A stretch of 64,000 nt of DNA from Salinispora cortesiana (GTDB lineage Bacteria; Actinomycetota; Actinomycetes; Mycobacteriales; Micromonosporaceae): contig NZ_AXVR01000014.1 of the NCBI RefSeq assembly GCF_000484695.1, positions 33,609 to 97,608 of the forward strand. The letters run 5' to 3'. Positions within the stretch are counted from its first letter, which is position 1; each line of letters begins with the position of its first letter. Position numbers and translations under genes: made by a program. The notes beneath the pieces were generated by a model that worked only from the letters and a program-made list of their open reading frames with translations, searched no databases and had not been told where the DNA came from. Below, piece after piece: positions 17,573 through 25,183 of the stretch.

Positions 17573-18982
17573 TCACTCCGTCGTCAGGCGAGACTTCTGC
17601 ACTTTGCCCAGGGCGTTGCGGGGTAGGGCGTCAACCCGCCGTACCTGCCGCGGGCGCTTGTGCGCCGACAACTGCCGGGCCACGAAGTCGATCAACTCCG
17701 ACTCCGTCACGCCGTCGCTCACCACGTACGCCGTCACCTGCTGGCCCAGGTCGGAGTCGGGGAGGCCGACCACGGCAGCCTCCCGGACCCCCGGGTGGGC
17801 CAGCAGCGCGTCCTCCACCTCGCCGGCGCCGATCCGATAGCCGCCACTCTTGATCAGGTCGGTGGCGGCCCGGCCGACGATCTGATGCCAGCCGTCCGGA
17901 CCAATCGTGGCCACGTCGCCGGTGCGGAACCACCCGTCGGACGTGTGGCTGGCCGCATCGGCCTCCGGTCGGTGCAGGTATCCGTCGAAGAGGGTGGGGC
18001 CGCGCACCTGCAACTCGCCCATCGTCTCCCCGTGGGCGGGCAGCGGAGCGTCGCCGTCGTCAACCAGGCGGGTACGCACCCCGGGCAGCGGCAGCCCCAC
18101 CGCGTCTGGCCGGTGCGGACCGTCAGCGCGGGCGCTGACCGTGATCAACGTCTCGGTCATGCCGTACCGTTGCACGACTCGGCGGCCGGTCAGCGCGGCG
18201 AGACCGGTGCCGACGGCCGTGGGCAGGGCGGCGCTGCCCGAAACCAGCAGCCGGGCCGAGCGCAGGGCCCGGGCGGCCGCCGGCGCGGCGGCGATTCGGG
18301 ACCAGATGGTCGGCACCCCGAAGTAGAGCGAGCCGGCCGCGTCCGCGTACCGCTCCGGGGTGGGCCGGCCCACGTGCTGCAGCCGGCTGCCCAGCCGCAG
18401 CGGGCCGAGCACACCGAGGACCAGGCCGTGCACGTGGAACAGGGGCAGCCCGTGCACCAGCAGATCGTCCGGGGTCCAGCCCCAGGCGTCGGCGAGCCCG
18501 TCCAGACAGGCGGCGATGGCCCGGCGGGAGAGCACCACCCCCTTCGGTGCCCCGGTGGTGCCGCTGGTGTAGAGGATCAGCGCGGTCTCGGCGGGATCGG
18601 GCTCCGGGCGGATGCTGTCCGCCCGGCGGGTGAGGTCGACCGGGATGAGAGGCCGGCCAGAGTAGTCGCCCCGACGTTTCCCGTGCGCCGGCACGAGTAC
18701 CGCCTCGGCGGCCGAGTCGCGCAGGATGTGGTCCCGTTCCCGCGGCCCGGCATCCGGCGGCACCGGCACGACCGCCGTGCCCGCCAGCAGCGCTCCGGCG
18801 ACACCGACCACCGTCGCCAGATCCGTGCTGGCCTCGACCGCCACCCGGTCCAGGCCGTGCAGGTCGTCGGCGACGGCCGCGGCGAGCCGCCGCAGCTCTA
18901 CCCAGGACGCGCCCCGGTCGTTGACCTGGACCGCGTCCGGCCGCTCGTCAACGGACTCGGACAACCAGCTGAGTAGCCGCAC
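17573..18982 (-). CDS. Acyl-CoA synthetase, AMP-binding (malonyl-CoA synthetase-like)
   Basis: A 469-residue member of the adenylate-forming family. Motifs in order: phosphate loop LYTSGTTGAPKGVV, the YGMTETL motif, DGWFRTGD, and the C-terminal catalytic lysine in RNALGKVQK. The short length and the GLPLFHVHGL segment recall MatB-type malonyl-CoA synthetases. A longer in-frame reading upstream exists but has a different composition; GTG at 18982 with GAGAGG upstream begins the family's natural N-terminus (VRLLSWLSE). It diverges from the SufR-like regulator gene across about 190 bases. Chain-length preference cannot be read. Confidence 0.85.
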   Translation of the reverse strand: MRLLSWLSESVDERPDAVQVNDRGASWVELRRLAAAVADDLHGLDRVAVEASTDLATVVGVAGALLAGTAVVPVPPDAGPRERDHILRDSAAEAVLVPAHGKRRGDYSGRPLIPVDLTRRADSIRPEPDPAETALILYTSGTTGAPKGVVLSRRAIAACLDGLADAWGWTPDDLLVHGLPLFHVHGLVLGVLGPLRLGSRLQHVGRPTPERYADAAGSLYFGVPTIWSRIAAAPAAARALRSARLLVSGSAALPTAVGTGLAALTGRRVVQRYGMTETLITVSARADGPHRPDAVGLPLPGVRTRLVDDGDAPLPAHGETMGELQVRGPTLFDGYLHRPEADAASHTSDGWFRTGDVATIGPDGWHQIVGRAATDLIKSGGYRIGAGEVEDALLAHPGVREAAVVGLPDSDLGQQVTAYVVSDGVTESELIDFVARQLSAHKRPRQVRRVDALPRNALGKVQKSRLTTE

Positions 18983-19175
18983 CGGCTCACCTCTCCGCGC
19001 GTCGGATCCTCCGACCGTAGTCGCGCCCCTCCGCACCAGCCACCCGGCCCTGGCCGCCCCGCCCCGGCCGCCCCGCCCCGGCCAGGTCGGTGCAGCGCAG
19101 TGGCGGTGTGGCGGTGCGGCGAGGCGGATTCGCCTCCGGGTTTTGACGATGTTTGACGTTGTAACATTGCCAAGC

Positions 19176-19883
19176 GTGACAACCGTGAACATCGGGCCGA
19201 CCGGGCAGGCCATCGACACCACCCGGCATCGGGCGCTCGGCACCGTCAGCCGGGCGTCAATCCTGGAATTGACCCGCGCTGCCGACGGTGGCCTCACCAT
19301 CGCCGAGATCAGTACGCGGACCGGCCTGCACCCCTCCACCGCCCGCAGCCACCTCGACCGGCTCGTCAACGCCGGTCTGCTGGTCAAGGCCCGCGCCAGC
19401 GGGGGCCAGCCGGGACGGCCGGCCTGGCGCTACCGCACGGTGCCCGAGGAGGCCCCCGCCCCGGCGCCGTACCGCGCCCTCACCGCGGCCCTGCTCGATC
19501 ACCTGGCCCGGCAGAGTCGGGGTGACGCCCGGGCCGAGGCCGCCCGCGCCGGCCACGACTGGGGGCGGCATCTCGCGGCGGCGACACCCCGAGGGGCGAA
19601 ACCGGTCGACACCGCGATAGCGGTCCTGCATGGCCTGGGTTTCGACCCCGACCTGAAGCAGGCGGCGGACGGGCACACCGAGATCCACCTGCACACCTGT
19701 CCCTTCCTCGAACTGGTGAGTCAGAATCCGGACGCCATCTGCGGGCTGCACGTCGGCGTCGTCCGGGGCGCGCTGGAGCAGGCGGGCGCCCCAACCAGCG
19801 ACGCCGTGCTGGAGCCGTTCGGCGCGCCCACCGCCTGTGTGGTGCGGCTCTCTCTCCCGTTCGACGCCACCCAACCGGTATGA
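19176..19883 (+). CDS. SufR-like HTH regulator with C-terminal Cys/His site
   Basis: A 235-residue regulator: an N-terminal HTH (ISTRTGLHPSTARSHLDRLVNAGLL), a middle helical part, then EIHLHTCPFLELVSQNPDAICGLHVG near residues 165-190. The CPF...C..H arrangement is what SufR-type and related regulators use for a Fe-S cluster, so redox or NO sensing is likely, though Cys spacing (C-x13-C, then one more C x31 later) differs from classical SufR. The start is GTG at 19176; there is little ribosome-site sequence, so the mRNA may be nearly leaderless. It overlaps the YwiC-like gene by four bases and precedes hmp and nar genes. Confidence 0.72.
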   Translation: MTTVNIGPTGQAIDTTRHRALGTVSRASILELTRAADGGLTIAEISTRTGLHPSTARSHLDRLVNAGLLVKARASGGQPGRPAWRYRTVPEEAPAPAPYRALTAALLDHLARQSRGDARAEAARAGHDWGRHLAAATPRGAKPVDTAIAVLHGLGFDPDLKQAADGHTEIHLHTCPFLELVSQNPDAICGLHVGVVRGALEQAGAPTSDAVLEPFGAPTACVVRLSLPFDATQPV

Positions 19884-20665
19884 GCACCCAGTCGCCGGCG
19901 GCCCCCGGCGCCACCGACCCCGTCACCGCCCAGCGGCCGGTCAGGCGCCAGCGCGTGCTCCGCCGCTATCTGCCCCCGCAGCACGGTGCCTGGGCGATGC
20001 TGCTCCTGCCGTACCTGGTCGGGGTCGCCGTGGTCGGGCCGGGGTGGCCGCAGCTGCCGCTGCTCGGTGCCTGGTTGGCCGGCTACCTGCTGTCCTACTA
20101 CGTCTTCCAGGCCGTCAAGAGTCGCCGCCCAGGCCGGTTCCTTGCCCAGCTCCGGCTCTACGCCCTGGTTGCGGCGCCGTTGGCGGTGGCGGTGGTGGTC
20201 GTTCGGCCAGCTGTGCTCTGGTACGCCCCGGCTTTTGCGGCGCTGCTGGCGGTCAACGCCGGGTACGCCTGGCGCCGGCGCGAGCGGGCCCTGCTCAACG
20301 ACCTCGCCTCGGTGGTGCAGAGCTGCCTGCTGATCTTTGTCGTGGCCACGGTCGCGGGTGTGTCGCCGGAGCGGGTTGTCCCGGCCTTCGTGGTGCTGTT
20401 GCTCTACCTGACCGGCACCGTCTGCTACGTCAAGACCATGATCCGGGAGCGCGGCAGCGCCTCCTACCGGCGCCTGTCCATCGGCTTCCACCTGGCGGCG
20501 CTGGTCGTGGCGACCCTGCTCGACGTGGGGCTCGCCCCGATCTTCCTGGTGTTGTTGATCCGGGCGTGGCTGCTGCCCGGCCGTGGGCTGCGCCCCGCCC
20601 CGGTTGGCATGATCGAGATCGCCTGCTCGGTCCTGGTGCTCGTCACGCTGGTGCTGGTCTCCTGA
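19880..20665 (+). CDS. ywiC: YwiC-like membrane protein
   Basis: A 261-residue polytopic protein with about eight hydrophobic spans beginning near residue 45, and the family signature YLPPQHGAWAMLLLPYLVG at about residues 35-53, followed by LLSYYVFQAVKSRR and the C-terminal RAWLLPGRGLRP. YwiC-like proteins are named after the B. subtilis gene inside the nar/fnr cluster, and here too the gene sits beside nitrate reductase genes. It overlaps the Fe-S-type regulator gene upstream by four bases, so the two are one operon. Its biochemical role is not established; a role in anaerobic membrane physiology is inferred. Confidence 0.85.
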   Translation: MSTQSPAAPGATDPVTAQRPVRRQRVLRRYLPPQHGAWAMLLLPYLVGVAVVGPGWPQLPLLGAWLAGYLLSYYVFQAVKSRRPGRFLAQLRLYALVAAPLAVAVVVVRPAVLWYAPAFAALLAVNAGYAWRRRERALLNDLASVVQSCLLIFVVATVAGVSPERVVPAFVVLLLYLTGTVCYVKTMIRERGSASYRRLSIGFHLAALVVATLLDVGLAPIFLVLLIRAWLLPGRGLRPAPVGMIEIACSVLVLVTLVLVS

Positions 20666-20707
20666 CGGAGTGACCCCCACGGCCGCGTAGCCGTGGGGGT
20701 CACTCCG
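20666..20707. terminator. Strong bidirectional terminator between ywiC and hmp
   Basis: A perfect 18-bp stem (20666-20683 with 20690-20707) around a 6-base loop CGCGTA. It sits between the stops of the convergent ywiC-like and hmp genes, the expected place for a shared terminator. The stem is unusually long and fully paired. Confidence 0.85.
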
Positions 20708-20713
20708 AAGGAC

Positions 20714-21925
20714 TCAGCCGCGCAGCATTCCCGGGCCGAACACGTCGTAGCCGATCCGGTCCTTCGACACGCCTCGGCGGAGGAGCTCGGCGCGGACCTG
20801 GTACATGAACGGCACCGGCCCGCAGAGGTGGATGTTGGCCCCGGCCGGTACCGGGATCTGGCTCGGGTCCACGCGGCCGGCGGTGACCTTCGCCTTCAGC
20901 CGATCCAACTCACCCTCGGCGGCGTCCTCGTACCACAGCTGTGCCGACAAGTTCGGCAGCTGCTCCGCCAGCTCCGGGAGCTCGTGGCGGCGGGCGTGCG
21001 CGGCGGCGCTGCGGTCGGCGTGCACCAGCACCACCTCCCGGTCGGGCTCGGTCGCGGCCAGGTGGTGCAGGGCCGACATCGCCGGGGTGAGGCCGATCCC
21101 GGCGCTGACCAGCAGCAGCGGACCCGCGTCCCCGACCGCGCTGACCTCGCCGAACGGCGGGCTGAGCCGGAGCGTGTCACCGGCGGTCACCCGCTCGTGC
21201 AGGAGGGTCGAGACCACGCCTTCGGGGGCGTCGCCGGTGGCACGAACCCGCTTGACGGTGATCTGCCAGAAGGACTCGCCGGGTCGGCCGGAGAGGCTGT
21301 ACTGCCGGATCTGTTGCCCCCCACCGTCCAGGTCGACCGCGACCGAGACGTACTGCCCGGGCGTGAAGGTGGGTAGCGGGCCACCATCGGCCGGGACCAG
21401 GCGGAAGGAGATGACATCCGCTGTCTCCTGAATGCACTCCACGACCTGCCAGTGCCGCCACACCGACCCGTCCTCGCCCACCCCGGCCTGGGTGTAGAGC
21501 CGCGCCTCCCGGGCGATCAGCTCGCAGGCGAGCAGCCAGTACACCTCGTCCCAGGCAGCCGCGACCTCGTCGGTCACTGCCTCACCGAGCACCTCGCCGA
21601 CCGCGGCGAGCAGGTGCCGGCCGACGATCGTGTACTGGGTGGCGGTGATGCCGAGCGAGGCGTGTTTGTGGGCGATCCGGCTCAGGATCAGCTCCCACGA
21701 CTTCTCGTCGCCGCCGTCGATGAGGTGCTCGGCGTAGGCGACCACGGAGGCGGCGAGCGCGGCCGGCTGCTCCCCGGTGGCCTGGTGGCCCTTGTTGAAG
21801 ATGTTCAGCAGCTCCGGGTGGGCCTTGAACATTCGCTGATAGAACCGGCTGGTGATCGCTTCACCGTGCGCCTGCACAGCGGGCAGGGTCGCCGTTACCA
21901 CTGCTGCTGAGGATTGCGAGAGCAA
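20714..21925 (-). CDS. hmp: Flavohemoprotein, nitric oxide dioxygenase
   Basis: About 403 residues: globin domain (residues 1-135, with AITSRFYQRMFKAHPELLNIFNKGHQ and proximal-His region RIAHKHASLG), then an FAD domain (RQYSLSGRP) and an NAD domain (LLLVSAGIGLTPAMS, with C-terminal YDVFGPGM). It oxidises NO to nitrate with O2 and NADH in the cytosol. The TTG at 21925 is favoured because AAAGGAG lies five bases upstream and it gives the family start MLSQ; an ATG at 21943 would put that ribosome site inside the gene. It follows narI by 152 bases on the same strand, consistent with cleaning up NO formed during nitrate reduction. Confidence 0.92.
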   Translation of the reverse strand: MLSQSSAAVVTATLPAVQAHGEAITSRFYQRMFKAHPELLNIFNKGHQATGEQPAALAASVVAYAEHLIDGGDEKSWELILSRIAHKHASLGITATQYTIVGRHLLAAVGEVLGEAVTDEVAAAWDEVYWLLACELIAREARLYTQAGVGEDGSVWRHWQVVECIQETADVISFRLVPADGGPLPTFTPGQYVSVAVDLDGGGQQIRQYSLSGRPGESFWQITVKRVRATGDAPEGVVSTLLHERVTAGDTLRLSPPFGEVSAVGDAGPLLLVSAGIGLTPAMSALHHLAATEPDREVVLVHADRSAAAHARRHELPELAEQLPNLSAQLWYEDAAEGELDRLKAKVTAGRVDPSQIPVPAGANIHLCGPVPFMYQVRAELLRRGVSKDRIGYDVFGPGMLRG

Positions 21926-22077
21926 GACCACTCCTTTGGACATCGATCGGCGTAAAAGGTCGTGGCTTCCTTGGCTCGCCTCCCGGACGAGTACGCGGAA
22001 TCGTGACCTGGTTCCATCGAACCGACACCCAATAGCCCAGATCAGGGCCGAAGGTCCTGGATTCTGCGCGGAGCTCG

Positions 22078-22836
22078 TCACCCCCGATTTCGGGACGAGG
22101 AGCGGGTTGGCAGCGTCGGCGGCCCTTCCCAGCCTGGCCGAGACGGTCGCGGTCTGGTCCCGTAGCTGCGGTAGACGACGTACGGTCGGGTGACGTAGCC
22201 GATCGGCGCGCTGAAGGCGTGCACCAGCCGGGTGAACGGCCAGAACGCGAAGAGGGCGAACGCGGCCACGACGTGGAGTTGGAAGCCGATCGGCACGCTG
22301 GTCATGAGCTCGGGATCGGGGCTGAAATAGAACAGCGACCGAAACCAGGGCGAGAGGTCCGCGCGGTAGTCGTAGCCCCCTTCGGTGATGTTGCCCCGCA
22401 CCGTGTTCCACAGTCCCAACACGATGACGGCCGCGAGAAACACGTACATCGCTTTGTCGTTGCGGGTGGTGGCGGCGAAGACGGGGCCGGTGAAGCGGCG
22501 GCGGGCGATCAGGATGACCATTCCGGCGAGGGTGCAGAAGCCGGCGATGGTGCCGATGAAGACGGCCATGAAGTGGTAGTTGTGCTCGGTGATGCCGACG
22601 GCCTCGGTCCAGGACTTGGGGATGAGCAGGCCGACCACATGTCCGATCAACACCATGAGTACGCCGAAGTGGAACAGTGGGCTGCCCCAGCGCAACAAGG
22701 CGGTCTCGTACAGCTGGGTGGAGCGGGTGGTCCAGCCGAACTTGTCGTAGCGATAGCGCCAGATCAGCCCGCCGACCAGGATCGTGATGGCCAGGTACGG
22801 GTAGACCACCCAGAGCAGCACGTGCACCGTGTTCAT
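22078..22836 (-). CDS. narI: Respiratory nitrate reductase gamma subunit (cytochrome b)
   Basis: A 252-residue integral membrane protein with five helices. It carries the four haem-ligating histidines of NarI at H56, H66, H188 and H206, almost the same numbers as the E. coli protein. It takes electrons from menaquinol at the membrane and passes them to NarH. The start ATG overlaps the narJ stop by four bases. The C-terminal 25 residues are Pro/Arg-rich and not conserved. Last gene of narGHJI; hmp follows. Confidence 0.95.
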   Translation of the reverse strand: MNTVHVLLWVVYPYLAITILVGGLIWRYRYDKFGWTTRSTQLYETALLRWGSPLFHFGVLMVLIGHVVGLLIPKSWTEAVGITEHNYHFMAVFIGTIAGFCTLAGMVILIARRRFTGPVFAATTRNDKAMYVFLAAVIVLGLWNTVRGNITEGGYDYRADLSPWFRSLFYFSPDPELMTSVPIGFQLHVVAAFALFAFWPFTRLVHAFSAPIGYVTRPYVVYRSYGTRPRPSRPGWEGPPTLPTRSSSRNRG

Positions 22837-23459
22837 CTGCGCCCCCCGGTGGTGTCGACGAGTCCGTACGGTTCGAGGCCGACCTCCTCGGCCGGCGGAC
22901 CGGTGCGGGCCAGCCGGAGCGCGGCGGCGAGGTCGGCGGGGCGCGGGGCGGGCAGCATGGCTCGGATCGCCTCTACTGCGTGCCGGTACGCGGACTCCTC
23001 CTTGCCCAGCGACTCGGCGAGTAGGTCGAGGCCGACCCGGTTGTCGTGCAGCAGCCGCCATCCGGTGTCGTCTTCGGCGGCCAGATCGAGCAGTGCCGGC
23101 AGGTAGTCGGGCAGCTCGCCGTCGACCACCGTCAGGCCGGCGGCCTTGTACGCGGCGGCGAAGCCGACGAGCGCCTCGCCGCGGCGGCGGGTGTCGCCGC
23201 AGGTGTAGTAGCTAAGGTGCAGGCAGCACCGGCGGCGGAAGTCGAACAGCTGCACGTACCCGGCGCGCAGGTCGCCGGGAGCGGTTGATTCACGATGGGT
23301 CAGCACCTGCCGTAGCGGCTCCGCCACGGCATCGGGTAGTGCGTCGAGGGCGGCCCGGATGATCGGCAGCGCGGCGAGGACCTCCTCGTCGGGGTAGCGC
23401 AGCAGCAGCGAGGCGGCGCGGGCGGCGACGGGCCGCCAGGTCATCGGTTCGGTGTTCAT
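22833..23459 (-). CDS. narJ: Nitrate reductase molybdenum cofactor assembly chaperone
   Basis: A 208-residue all-helical protein of the NarJ/TorD family, beginning MTWRPVAARAASLLLRYPDEEVLAALP, with the conserved YVQLFDFRRRCCLHLSYYTCGDTRRRGEAL and an acidic C-terminal PDYLPALLDLAA stretch. It binds the NarG N-terminus and inserts the Mo cofactor before the enzyme docks to NarI; it is not part of the final enzyme. Its start overlaps the narH stop by four bases and its stop overlaps narI, so translation is coupled. Confidence 0.95.
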   Translation of the reverse strand: MNTEPMTWRPVAARAASLLLRYPDEEVLAALPIIRAALDALPDAVAEPLRQVLTHRESTAPGDLRAGYVQLFDFRRRCCLHLSYYTCGDTRRRGEALVGFAAAYKAAGLTVVDGELPDYLPALLDLAAEDDTGWRLLHDNRVGLDLLAESLGKEESAYRHAVEAIRAMLPAPRPADLAAALRLARTGPPAEEVGLEPYGLVDTTGGRR

Positions 23460-25183
23460 GGCTGGTCCCGGTTGATGTCGAGGACGCCGGGGCTGGTCAC
23501 GTCGCCGCCCTCGCCGGCCGGGTCCTTCTGCGGCCGGGCTCCGGTCCGGTTGCCCGCACCACCGGCGTCGATCAGGTTGGTCCGCTGGGCCGGGTTGCTG
23601 GGTTCGGCCAGGGAGTCGGCCCGCTGCCGGCTGCGCTGTGCGTCGAAGGTCTCCACCTGGATCGGTACGGGCGTGCCGGAGGATTCCCCGAAGGGGCCCT
23701 GTCCGTAGGGTCCGCCGCCGCCCATCCCGGGGCCGCCCTCGTAGTCCAGGGCGCACTCGGTGGCGATCTTCTCCAGGCGGTGGGCGTCCTCGGCGTGGGC
23801 GGCGGGGATGACGTAGCGCTGTTCGTACTTGGCGACCGCCAGGAGGCGGTACATGTCGTCCACCTCGTCGGTGGTCATGCCGACGCTGGCGGGGATGGCG
23901 TCGTCCGGTGTCTCGCCGAGGTTGCTGCGGCGTTGGTAGGCACGCATGGCGGCGAGCCGGCCGAGCGCCGCGCGTACGGGTGCTGGATCGCCGGCGGTGA
24001 AGAGCTCCGCGAGGTAGTCGACGGGGATGCGGAGGGCGTCGATCGCGCCGAAGAGGTTGCCGGCCGCCTCACCGTCGTGGCCGGTGTCGCGCAGCACGTC
24101 CACCACGGGGGACAGGGGTGGGATGTACCAGACCATCGGCATGGTCCGGTACTCCGGGTGCAGCGGCAACGCCACCTCGTACTTCATGATCAGGTCCCAG
24201 ATCGGGGACTGCTGGGCGGCCTCGATCCAGTCGTCGGGGATCCCACCGGCCCGCGCGGCGGTCACGACGTCGGGGTCGTGGGGGTCGAGGAAGACCGAGC
24301 GCTGCGCCGCGTAGAGATCCTGTTCGGCTTCGGTGGCGGCGGCCTCGGCCACCCGGTCGCTGTCGTAGAACATGAGGCCGAGGTAGCGCAGCCGGCCGAC
24401 GCAGGTCTCGGAGCAGATGGTCGGCTGCCCGATCTCGATGCGGGGAAAGCAGAACGTGCACTTCTCCGCCTTGCCGGTGCGGTGGTTGAAGTACACCTTC
24501 TTGTACGGGCAGCCGGTGATGCACATTCGCCAGCCGCGGCAGCGGTCCTGATCGACCAGCACGATGCCGTCCTCGCTGCGTTTGTAGATCGCACCGGAGG
24601 GACAGGACGCGGCGCAGGACGGGTTGAGGCAGTGTTCGCAGATTCGGGGCAGGAAGAACATGAAGGTCTTCTCGTACTCCTGTCGTACCTGCTCGGACAC
24701 CTTCGCCAGCACCGGATCACCCGCCGTGACCTCGTTCCCGCCGGCCAGGGAGTCGTCCCAGTTCGCACTCCAGGTGATCTTCATGTCCTCGCCGGTGAGC
24801 AGGGACTTCGGCCGGGCGACCGGGATGTCGTCGCTGGACGGCGCGGTGATCAGGTGCTCGTAGTCGTAGGTCCAGGGCTCGTAGTAGTCCTGCATGGAGG
24901 GCAGCTTCGGGTTGGCGAAGATGGTGAACATCCGCTTCAGGCGTCCGCCCGAGCGGGGCTTGAGCCGCCCGGAGCGGGTACGCACCCAGCCGCCCTGCCA
25001 TCGCTGCTGGTTCTCGTAGGTACGCGGGTAGCCCTGGCCGGGGCGGGTCTCCACGTTGTTGAACCAGACGTACTCCACCCCGGATCGGTTGGTCCACGCC
25101 TGCTTGCAGGTCACCGAGCAGGTATGACACCCGATGCACTTGTCCAGGTTCATGACCATCGCCATCTGCGTCATCACCCGCAT
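23456..25183 (-). CDS. narH: Respiratory nitrate reductase beta subunit (Fe-S)
   Basis: A 575-residue ferredoxin-like electron-transfer subunit. The first cluster motif is C16-x2-C19-x2-C22-x3-C26 (CIGCHTCSVTC). Three further groups follow; one is CRGWRMCITGC, where Trp replaces a Cys, the hallmark of the single [3Fe-4S] cluster among three [4Fe-4S] clusters. It carries electrons from NarI haems to NarG. The C-terminus is extended by about 60 Gly/Pro/Arg-rich residues. The start at 25183 overlaps the narG stop by one base (TGATG). Confidence 0.96.
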   Translation of the reverse strand: MRVMTQMAMVMNLDKCIGCHTCSVTCKQAWTNRSGVEYVWFNNVETRPGQGYPRTYENQQRWQGGWVRTRSGRLKPRSGGRLKRMFTIFANPKLPSMQDYYEPWTYDYEHLITAPSSDDIPVARPKSLLTGEDMKITWSANWDDSLAGGNEVTAGDPVLAKVSEQVRQEYEKTFMFFLPRICEHCLNPSCAASCPSGAIYKRSEDGIVLVDQDRCRGWRMCITGCPYKKVYFNHRTGKAEKCTFCFPRIEIGQPTICSETCVGRLRYLGLMFYDSDRVAEAAATEAEQDLYAAQRSVFLDPHDPDVVTAARAGGIPDDWIEAAQQSPIWDLIMKYEVALPLHPEYRTMPMVWYIPPLSPVVDVLRDTGHDGEAAGNLFGAIDALRIPVDYLAELFTAGDPAPVRAALGRLAAMRAYQRRSNLGETPDDAIPASVGMTTDEVDDMYRLLAVAKYEQRYVIPAAHAEDAHRLEKIATECALDYEGGPGMGGGGPYGQGPFGESSGTPVPIQVETFDAQRSRQRADSLAEPSNPAQRTNLIDAGGAGNRTGARPQKDPAGEGGDVTSPGVLDINRDQP

